A stretch of 5,218 bases of DNA from Nitratiruptor sp. GTDB lineage: Bacteria > Campylobacterota > Campylobacteria > Campylobacterales > Nitratiruptoraceae. The translations under genes were made by a program, and so were the position numbers. The stretch covers positions 1 to 5,218 of the forward strand of contig WGBB01000077.1 of NCBI GenBank assembly GCA_015494505.1, given 5' to 3'. The notes under the pieces were generated by a model. It had not been told where the DNA came from and ran no database searches. It saw nothing but the letters and a program-made list of their open reading frames with translations. This document shows, piece after piece, positions 1 through 4,999 of this stretch. Position 1 is the stretch's first letter, and each line of letters opens with the position of its first letter.

Positions 1-52
1 AGAGGCTGCTTTTACCGACGTTTGGTTTACCGATTATCGCTATTTTTTTCAT
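1..52 (-). CDS. der: GTPase Der (EngA), N-terminal 17 codons only (partial)
   Basis: Reading the minus strand from an ATG at 52-50 gives MKKIAIIGKPNVGKSSL and then runs off the window. This is a G1/P-loop (GKPNVGKS at residues 8-15) placed directly at the N-terminus, as in the first GTPase domain of Der, the double-GTPase that acts in 50S ribosome assembly. Era and MnmE also have P-loops of this kind, but Era usually reads GRPNVGKST and in MnmE the P-loop is internal, so Der is the best call. The start lies inside the end of mscS, in a different frame, with a 26-nt overlap. There is no strong Shine-Dalgarno sequence; the AAAGAACGAAG stretch before the ATG is weak, so translation is probably coupled to mscS. 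From memory, Campylobacter jejuni has engA next to a transporter-kdsA pair in the same divergent arrangement, which fits. Only 17 residues are visible, so the identity rests on this motif and on context. Confidence 0.82.
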   Translation of the reverse strand, partial: MKKIAIIGKPNVGKSSL

Positions 53-1994
53 CTGCTTCGTTCTTTGGAAGTTTTTCTATATAGATCGATTCGCTCGGGA
101 ATGCAAAATCGCTGCCGTGGCGCTGGACTATCTCCATAATCTTGAGGTTCACATCTTCTCTAATCGCCAGATACTTTGCCCAGTCCGCCGTATTGGTAAA
201 GCAATAGATAAATATACTGAGTTCGCTTGCGCCAAATTCGTCGAAATTGACTAAAAGCGTGGCGTTTTGCGCGATTCCCGGATGCGATTGTAGCATATTT
301 CTGATATCTCGTAGGATCGCTTCCATCTGCTCGTGGGTGGTGGAGTACACAAGACCTATGCGCATCTTGATGCGGCGGATGTTGCGGCGTGAAAAGTTTT
401 CGATGGGGTTGTTGGCGATGATCTGATTAGGGACGGTGATGAGGGATTTTTCGAAGGTGCGCACTTTGGTGGTACGCAATCCTATCTCCTCCACGGTTCC
501 TTCCACATCGCCCACTTTGATCCAGTCGTCTATCTTGAGTGCGCGGTCGGCGAGGATACTAAGACCCCCGAAAAGATTGGCCGCCGTATCTTTGGCTGCC
601 AATGCAAACGCCAAACCACCCAGACCCAGGGAAGCCAAGAAGGCGCTGACGTTGATATCCCACACCTGCAGGATCGATACAAGCCCAATGGCTATGATGA
701 AGATCTTAAGGGTTTTTATAAAGAAAGCCCCGATTTCGCGGTAGAGTTCTTTGCCGAATTTCCTCGCAAAACGATAGATCGACTCATCTAGGACGATCAC
801 GGAGTTGTAGAGGAGCCAGAAGATAAGGAAAATGACGAGGCTCTTAATGAGTTGGTCTACAAAAGGCGATGAAATCCCCGCTATGAAAAAGGCGAAGTAC
901 AGACCAAGGATGATGAAGGAGAATTTGAGCGGTCCCTCGAGCACTTGCAAAATCTTGTCATCGATGGTTGTAGCGGTAAAAGATGTGGCCTTTTTGAGTG
1001 CGGCGAGGATAATGAGGGCGAAGATTTTGCGAAAGAGCAAAAAGAGCAAAAATATCCCCAAAGCCTCGGCGAATTTATACAAAGGCATTCCTAAGAATGT
1101 GTTGTTTTGCAAAAAGGCGAGGATTTCGGTTTTGAGCTGCAAGAGTTTGGTTTTGGTGCTGCCGATGCGCTCACCTAAAAGAAATGCGAAACTCTCTTGG
1201 TAACTTGCAGCCAGTGTCCGGTCGCCTATTTCTTGGGAAATGATATGAGTGATTTCTTGTGCGATGCGTAAGGCTTTGGGATCTTTGGCTTTGAGAGCTG
1301 CGAAGAACTCTTGGAGCTTCAAAGCGATGATACGCTTGGCGACGCTTCGTTTTTTGGCTTCGTAGTGCTTGATCAGTTTTGTAAGATAGGCGATCTTTTG
1401 CTCGTTTTGCAAAATCTTCCAGCGCTCAAGCTCTATGGAGAGTTTTTTGAGTTTCGCATCGTACGTTTTGAGATCTTTTTGTGCCTGGGCGAGAGCTTTG
1501 GCATCGCTTTTGAACGTAAGGGCATCGAGTGCTTGCAAAAATCTTCTTAGCCACGCATCGCGGTTTTTTTGAACGGCAGTTATAAAAGCGCTTTTTCTTT
1601 TGCGGAGTTTATAGTAGTAGGCATATTCGAGCTGGGTGGTGAGTGTGGCGTTTCGCTCCAAATCCTCCTTGATATCGCTAAGCTGGTCGCTGAGCTTCTC
1701 GATCTCCTTTTGTGCCTCTTTTGCTTTAGAGAGGAGCGCATTGAGCTCCATAAATGTATGAATGAAACTCTCTTGATTTTTGGCGCTGAATGTAAAGAGG
1801 GGTTTTTCTTTGCGTGACACTATCTGAGTGATTTTATCAAGAAGCGTCTTTTGAAGTTTGTAAGCCGGGTCGCTGCTATTGAGTTCGCTTGCGAGGGTGC
1901 GGTAGAGCGTAACATTGTTGTCGTAGATGATGGTTTTGTTGATATCGCCAAAAGCGAAACAAAAAAAGAGCAAAATGAAAAAGATGAACCGCAT
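27..1994 (-). CDS. MscS-family mechanosensitive ion channel with long N-terminal coiled-coil domain
   Basis: The product is 655 residues. Residues 1-16 are a hydrophobic signal peptide (MRFIFFILLFFCFAFG). Residues about 75-290 are charged, Lys/Glu/Leu-rich and strongly helical, a predicted periplasmic coiled-coil region. Hydrophobic segments follow at about 308-333, 357-375, 384-402 and 427-443. The pore helix (TM3) lies at about 447-480, with the Gly/Ala-rich run SAFLASLGLGGLAFALAAKD. The MscS beta domain follows (DDWIKVGDVEGTVEEIGLR at 489-507, then VPNQIIANNPIENFSRR at 521-537), with the C-terminal alpha/beta domain up to about 643. The family opens under membrane tension and releases solutes on osmotic downshock. 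The protein is much longer than E. coli MscS (286 residues) because of the periplasmic domain and extra helices, and is closer in plan to the larger MscS homologues. A GAGG sequence (2000-2003) sits 5 nt before the ATG. It is divergent from the DUF3108 gene and overlaps the downstream der start. Confidence 0.93.
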   Translation of the reverse strand: MRFIFFILLFFCFAFGDINKTIIYDNNVTLYRTLASELNSSDPAYKLQKTLLDKITQIVSRKEKPLFTFSAKNQESFIHTFMELNALLSKAKEAQKEIEKLSDQLSDIKEDLERNATLTTQLEYAYYYKLRKRKSAFITAVQKNRDAWLRRFLQALDALTFKSDAKALAQAQKDLKTYDAKLKKLSIELERWKILQNEQKIAYLTKLIKHYEAKKRSVAKRIIALKLQEFFAALKAKDPKALRIAQEITHIISQEIGDRTLAASYQESFAFLLGERIGSTKTKLLQLKTEILAFLQNNTFLGMPLYKFAEALGIFLLFLLFRKIFALIILAALKKATSFTATTIDDKILQVLEGPLKFSFIILGLYFAFFIAGISSPFVDQLIKSLVIFLIFWLLYNSVIVLDESIYRFARKFGKELYREIGAFFIKTLKIFIIAIGLVSILQVWDINVSAFLASLGLGGLAFALAAKDTAANLFGGLSILADRALKIDDWIKVGDVEGTVEEIGLRTTKVRTFEKSLITVPNQIIANNPIENFSRRNIRRIKMRIGLVYSTTHEQMEAILRDIRNMLQSHPGIAQNATLLVNFDEFGASELSIFIYCFTNTADWAKYLAIREDVNLKIMEIVQRHGSDFAFPSESIYIEKLPKNEADEKNSDNR

Positions 1995-2024
1995 TCCTAC
2001 CTCACAATCCGCTCACGAAATATT

Positions 2025-2033
2025 TGTTACAAT
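2025..2033 (+). promoter_or_regulatory. Candidate extended -10 promoter for the DUF3108-transporter-uma2-kdsA operon
   Basis: The sequence TGTTACAAT contains a TG dinucleotide, one spacer base and TACAAT (2028-2033), one mismatch from TATAAT. Initiation would be expected around 2040, leaving a leader of about 22 nt. The AAAGAGG ribosome binding site at 2051-2057 lies 4 nt before the ATG at 2062. No -35 hexamer is recognisable at the usual distance. The element overlaps the opposite-strand -10 by two bases (2032-2033), so the two directions probably compete for, or share, one open complex. Confidence 0.55.
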
Positions 2034-2040
2034 TCTATCA
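2032..2040 (-). promoter_or_regulatory. Candidate extended -10 promoter for mscS-der
   Basis: On the minus strand the sequence reads TGATAGAAT: the TG of an extended -10 (2040-2039), one spacer base, then TAGAAT (2037-2032), one mismatch from TATAAT. No TTGACA-like -35 is evident, which is usual for sigma-70 promoters in Campylobacterota. Initiation would be expected near 2025, giving a leader of about 30 nt before the mscS ATG. This is a pattern match without expression data. Confidence 0.5.
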
Positions 2041-2061
2041 AAATCCAGGTAAAGAGGCGCT

Positions 2062-2796
2062 ATGAAAAAATTTCTCATACTCTTGACGCTGTTTATAGCC
2101 TTTTTGGATGCCAAAACCATCGAAGTTAAATATAAGGTCACGTACGGAATATTCGGTAAAGTAGGCACTGCCGTAGGGCGACTGGAAACCAACGCGACCG
2201 ACTACTCTATCACTATCGACATCGCTACTGCAGGGCTTGCCAAGATCCTTAGCGGCAATCGCAAGGAACACTATATTAGCCGCGGTATTATCAAAGATGG
2301 GCTCTTCGTGCCACAGATTTTCGAAAAGATCAAAGAGACCAAGAAACGTCGCGACATCAAGCGCTACACCTTCGATCACCTACACAAAAAAGTGATAGCG
2401 ATGGAAGATAAAAATAAATACGGCGTTTTCCATACCCATACCGAAAAACCGCTCAACTACTATGCCAAAGATGACCTTTTGACGCTCTATTTCAATCTCA
2501 AACACTATCTCAAGCCATCGAAGACGAAGTATCGCTTCTATGCGGTTGGGGGCAACGAGACCGATGGGGCCGTGGATATCGAACTGCTCAAAAACCCGGG
2601 TCCTATCAAAAAACTGCTCAAGAGTGACGGGATATATCTGCGCGTGCTGTTGCATCAAAAGATATTTTCCAGCAAAAGCGGAGAGCTCTATATCGTGATG
2701 GATGAGGAGGGGATTACGAAAAAGGGACTGTTAAAGGATGTGATACTTTTTGGAGATATCGTTGGAAAGCTGGTTAGCAAAAAAGAGTATCGATAG
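2062..2796 (+). CDS. DUF3108 domain-containing secreted protein
   Basis: The product is 244 residues. Residues 1-17 (MKKFLILLTLFIAFLDA) form a Sec signal peptide with probable cleavage after Ala17, so the mature protein is periplasmic or outer-membrane associated; no lipobox cysteine is present. The mature part begins with alternating beta-strand-like segments (IEVKYKVTYGIFGKVGTAVGRLE), continues through the basic YTFDHLHKKVIAMEDKNKYG region (102-121), and ends with a VILFGDIVGKLV strand-like segment (227-238). This overall pattern matches my recollection of the DUF3108 family (PF11306), whose members are exported proteins without an established function. The ATG has a good ribosome binding site (AAAGAGG, 4 nt away). 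It is the first gene of the plus-strand run, and its 3' end overlaps the transporter start, so a role linked to the cell envelope is possible but is only inferred from location. A profile search would settle the family assignment. Confidence 0.8.
   Translation: MKKFLILLTLFIAFLDAKTIEVKYKVTYGIFGKVGTAVGRLETNATDYSITIDIATAGLAKILSGNRKEHYISRGIIKDGLFVPQIFEKIKETKKRRDIKRYTFDHLHKKVIAMEDKNKYGVFHTHTEKPLNYYAKDDLLTLYFNLKHYLKPSKTKYRFYAVGGNETDGAVDIELLKNPGPIKKLLKSDGIYLRVLLHQKIFSSKSGELYIVMDEEGITKKGLLKDVILFGDIVGKLVSKKEYR
2752..2755 (+). promoter_or_regulatory. Ribosome binding site favouring a TTG start for the transporter
   Basis: GGAG lies 6 nt upstream of the TTG at 2762, inside the end of the DUF3108 gene. 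The competing starts are a TTG at 2750 (AAGGA at 2734-2738, 11 nt away, too distant) and an ATG at 2810 (AGGGG at 2795-2799, 10 nt away). The GGAG-TTG pair has the best spacing. Confidence 0.5.
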
Positions 2797-3658
2797 GGGC
2801 GTAGCTTATATGCTCTTTGCTTCCATCCTCTTTGCGGGGATGGGAGTCTTTGCGAAACTGGCCAGCCAGCAGCTGCCAAGCCTCGAAGTGGTCTTTTTTC
2901 GCAATGTCTTTGGGGTCTTCGCGGTTTCGGCTTCGCTGTTGCATAGACCGATGCAAGGAGAGGGCGGCAAGCCTCTATTGCTGCTTTTTCGAGGGGTTGC
3001 CGGGTTTTTGGCGCTTTTGTGCTTCTTTTACGACATAGCGCACATTCCTCTGGGTGAAGCGATGACCTACTCTAAAACCTCTCCCATCTGGACGGCGATT
3101 TTTGCGGCACTGCTTCTTGGTGAGCATCTGCCAAAGAGCGCCTGGTTTGCCGTGTTTATCGGATTTTTGGGCATCGTGCTCATCACCGATCCCTTCGGTA
3201 CCCCTTTTGATAAGTACGATATTTTGGGAATTCTTAGCGGCATCGGCGCGGCACTGGCCTACACCAGCGTGCGCGAGCTCAAACGCTACTACGATACGCG
3301 CGCCATCGTGCTCTCTTTTATGGGTGTGGGGACGGTGGGGCCGCTTCTTTTGATGCTGGCTGCACCATACATCGATGCGCCGTGGCTGGATTTCATTTTT
3401 GCCAAATTCGTAATGCCACGCGGAATCGTGTGGCTTGATGTGCTGGCGATGGGTGTGCTCGCTACGCTGGCGCAAATCTATATGACCAAGGCCTACGGTG
3501 TTACGAAAGCAGGGATCGTAGGGACGGTGAGCTACAGCAATATCCTCTTTTCCATCATTTTGGGAATCATCTTTTTGGGCGACCCGTTTCCCGATATGGT
3601 CAAAATTTTGGGTATAATCCTTATAGTTCTTAGCGGTATTTTAGTGGCAAGGAAGTAG
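2762..3658 (+). CDS. EamA/DMT-superfamily transporter
   Basis: This is an inner-membrane protein of about 298 residues with roughly ten hydrophobic segments in two repeated EamA halves. The first half begins at YMLFASILFAGMGVFAKL and contains LPSLEVVFFRNVFGV and PLGEAMTYSKTSPIWTAIFAALLLGE. The second starts near YDILGILSGIGAALAYTSVRELK and ends with GILVARK. The SLEVVFFRN and YSKTSPIWTAIF...LGE signatures are typical of the DMT group with the RhaT/YdcZ-like EamA domain, which exports or exchanges metabolites; the substrate cannot be read from sequence. The start is uncertain. I chose TTG at 2762 because of GGAG 6 nt upstream, which gives a 35-nt out-of-frame overlap with the DUF3108 gene. An ATG at 2810 would leave almost no tail before the first helix and a 13-nt gap instead. 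A transporter next to kdsA is, as I recall, also found in Campylobacter jejuni. Confidence 0.9.
   Translation: MESWLAKKSIDRGVAYMLFASILFAGMGVFAKLASQQLPSLEVVFFRNVFGVFAVSASLLHRPMQGEGGKPLLLLFRGVAGFLALLCFFYDIAHIPLGEAMTYSKTSPIWTAIFAALLLGEHLPKSAWFAVFIGFLGIVLITDPFGTPFDKYDILGILSGIGAALAYTSVRELKRYYDTRAIVLSFMGVGTVGPLLLMLAAPYIDAPWLDFIFAKFVMPRGIVWLDVLAMGVLATLAQIYMTKAYGVTKAGIVGTVSYSNILFSIILGIIFLGDPFPDMVKILGIILIVLSGILVARK
3609..3618 (+). promoter_or_regulatory. Possible internal promoter upstream of uma2-kdsA
   Basis: A perfect TATAAT lies at 3613-3618, inside the last codons of the transporter, preceded by an AT-rich CAAAATTTT run at 3601-3609. The TG at 3609-3610 is one base too far away for a canonical extended -10, and there is no -35. 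Initiation near 3625 would give a leader of about 35 nt for uma2 and could let uma2-kdsA be expressed apart from the upstream genes. The same bases encode Gly-Ile-Ile-Leu in a membrane helix, so chance is a real alternative. Confidence 0.35.
3649..3654 (+). promoter_or_regulatory. Ribosome binding site fixing the Uma2 start
   Basis: AAGGAA lies 5 nt before the ATG at 3660 and inside the last codons of the transporter. It favours this ATG over the in-frame ATG at 3675 (Met6), which begins closer to the conserved part of the family. Confidence 0.65.
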
Positions 3659-3659
3659 T

Positions 3660-4202
3660 ATGGGCGCTCTGGAAATGCTCGAAAAACACACATATGAAGA
3701 GTATAAAAAGTGGGAGGGCAGGTGGGAACTCATCGACGGCGTGGCCTATGCGATGAGTCCCGCTCCTGTGGTGAAGCACCAAAAAGTCGTCGCGCGTGTG
3801 TGGAGAGAGTTGGATGAAAATTTAGAATGCGATGAGTGTGAAGTCTATATAGCTCCGGTGGATTGGGTGATCGATGTGCATAACGTGGTGCAGCCGGATG
3901 TGATGGTCAGCTGCGAAGAGCTCGATGAAGATGCGAAGTATTTGCAAAAAGCTCCTGCTATTATCGTGGAGGTGCTCAGCCTCGCTACCGCGCTTAAGGA
4001 CCTGACTACGAAGTTTCATCTCTACGAGCGCGCTGGCGTGCTCTACTATGTTATCATCAATCCTTCTACCGAAGAGTTAGAAATTTTCAAGCTCGAAGAC
4101 GGCAAATACACAATGGTGCAAGAACTCCAAGGTAAAGGGGAGTTTCACTTTAGCTGGGAGGATTGTGCCGTTACTATAGATTTTGCAAAGGTGTTTGAAT
4201 GA
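3660..4202 (+). CDS. Uma2-family (DUF820) PD-(D/E)XK nuclease-like protein
   Basis: The product is 180 residues, a usual length for Uma2 proteins. The N-terminal part reads TYEEYKKWEGRWELIDGVAYAMSPAP, with the conserved ELIDG (23-27) and MSPAP (32-36), followed by His40. The nuclease-like core is visible: VQPDVMV with Asp80, then AIIVEVLS with Glu104, then DLTTKFHLYERAGVLYYVIINP, with Lys118, AGV (125-127) and the closing NP. Glu23, Asp80, Glu104 and Lys118 are the likely active-site set, so the fold appears intact rather than decayed. Uma2 proteins have the restriction-endonuclease-like fold, but their biological role is largely unknown; they are best known as multi-copy families in cyanobacteria and other phyla. 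Here the gene starts 1 nt after the transporter stop and its stop overlaps the kdsA start (ATGA), so it is fully integrated in the operon. No transposase, flanking repeat or obvious change in composition marks how it arrived. Confidence 0.9.
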   Translation: MGALEMLEKHTYEEYKKWEGRWELIDGVAYAMSPAPVVKHQKVVARVWRELDENLECDECEVYIAPVDWVIDVHNVVQPDVMVSCEELDEDAKYLQKAPAIIVEVLSLATALKDLTTKFHLYERAGVLYYVIINPSTEELEIFKLEDGKYTMVQELQGKGEFHFSWEDCAVTIDFAKVFE

Positions 4203-4999
4203 TTCTCATCGCAGGACCTTGTGTCATCGAATCCAAAGAGCAGCTCGAAATCATCGCGAGTGATCTTAAAAAGTACCATAAATCACCGGAGATCGACTTT
4301 TATTTCAAGGCAAGCTTCGATAAGGCCAACCGCACGAGCCTTGAGAGCTACCGGGGACCTGGGCTCGAAAAGGGCCTCGCGATGCTGGCTGAGATCAAAG
4401 AGGAGTTTGGCTATAAAATACTCACGGATGTGCACGAAAGTTACCAGGTGGAACCTGTAGCCGAAGTGGCCGACGTGATCCAAATTCCGGCATTTCTTTG
4501 TCGCCAGACCGATCTTTTGGTAGCTGCAGCTAAAACGGATCGCATCGTCAATATCAAAAAGGGGCAGTTTATGAACCCCGCCGATATGCAATATAGCGTC
4601 CTCAAGGTCCTCAAAACCAGAGGCGTCGAAGAGTGCAGCTATGAAGCGAGCAAAGAAGCAGGCGTATGGCTGACTGAAAGGGGCACCACTTTTGGCTACG
4701 GCAACTTAGTGGTGGATATGCGCAGTCTCGTAATTATGCGAAACTTCGCTCCCGTTATCTTCGATGCGACGCATAGTGTGCAGATGCCGGGAGGCGCCGG
4801 CGGTAAAAGCAGCGGTAATCGCGAGTACGTGGCGCCGCTGAGCCGAGCCGCTGCAGCCGTGGGAGTGGACGGCTTTTTCTTCGAGACGCACTACGACCCA
4901 AGCTGTGCGCTCAGCGACGGACCCAATATGGTCACGCCTGCCGAGCTGGACGCCATCATCGATGATATATTCAAAATCCAAAGGGCGTTGGGTGCTTGA
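4199..4999 (+). CDS. kdsA: 3-deoxy-8-phosphooctulonate synthase (KDO-8-phosphate synthase), metal-dependent type
   Basis: KdsA is a cytoplasmic enzyme that condenses phosphoenolpyruvate with D-arabinose 5-phosphate to KDO-8-phosphate, the committed step to the KDO of LPS inner core. The 266-residue product has all the family landmarks: IAGPCVIES (4-12), KASFDKANR (37-45), SYRGPGLEKG (50-59), ILTDVHE (74-80), IPAFLCRQTDL (96-106), NIKKGQFMNP (118-127), GTTFGYGNLVVDMRSL (162-177) and FDATHSVQMPGG (188-199). Cys8, His192, Glu229 and Asp240 correspond to the metal ligands of the Aquifex-type enzyme; E. coli KdsA has Asn in place of the Cys. The ATG is certain because an in-frame TGA (4196-4198) lies directly before it; AAAGG (4187-4191) is 7 nt upstream. 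The start overlaps the uma2 stop by 4 nt. The protein begins right at the first beta strand, without the short N-terminal extension that I recall in Helicobacter pylori KdsA. Confidence 0.98.
   Translation: MILIAGPCVIESKEQLEIIASDLKKYHKSPEIDFYFKASFDKANRTSLESYRGPGLEKGLAMLAEIKEEFGYKILTDVHESYQVEPVAEVADVIQIPAFLCRQTDLLVAAAKTDRIVNIKKGQFMNPADMQYSVLKVLKTRGVEECSYEASKEAGVWLTERGTTFGYGNLVVDMRSLVIMRNFAPVIFDATHSVQMPGGAGGKSSGNREYVAPLSRAAAAVGVDGFFFETHYDPSCALSDGPNMVTPAELDAIIDDIFKIQRALGA
4980..4985 (+). promoter_or_regulatory. Ribosome binding site for a GTG start of the nucleotidyltransferase
   Basis: AAAGGG lies 6 nt before GTG at 4992, inside the end of kdsA. The alternative in-frame ATG at 4962 has no purine-rich sequence before it. 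An extended -10-like TGATATATT (4963-4971) just upstream could start a nearly leaderless-length message near 4978, but the same bases encode the end of KdsA and the match may be chance. Confidence 0.5.

Noticed and set aside
939..1540. Recurring TTGCAAAA words (for example near 945, 1108, 1407 and 1535)
   Set aside because: They fall in coding sequence and, on the minus strand, read as TTTTGCAA over Leu-Gln pairs (FLQN, ILQN, ILQV, FLQA). Spacing is irregular and no longer repeat unit surrounds them, so codon use explains them.
1995..2061. Possible small gene or structured RNA in the divergent intergenic region
   Set aside because: The 67 bases are accounted for by two -10 elements and two ribosome binding sites. 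No stable hairpin, riboswitch-like conserved block or terminator was evident.
2975..3475. Long open frame on the minus strand opposite the transporter, 166 codons
   Set aside because: It is rich in His, Arg, Gln and Lys without any recognisable motif, as expected for the antisense of a membrane-protein gene, and it lies wholly inside a well-supported CDS. Similar open frames opposite mscS, DUF3108 and kdsA were rejected for the same reason.
3640..4210. Search for insertion-sequence ends or target-site duplications around the Uma2 gene
   Set aside because: Reading both junctions, no terminal inverted repeats, direct repeats or transposase remnant could be seen, so no mobile element was called.
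4963..4971. Extended -10-like TGATATATT just before the nucleotidyltransferase
   Set aside because: It coincides with Asp-Asp-Ile-Phe codons of KdsA and has no -35 or AT-rich flank. It was kept only as a remark in the ribosome-binding-site entry, not called as a promoter.
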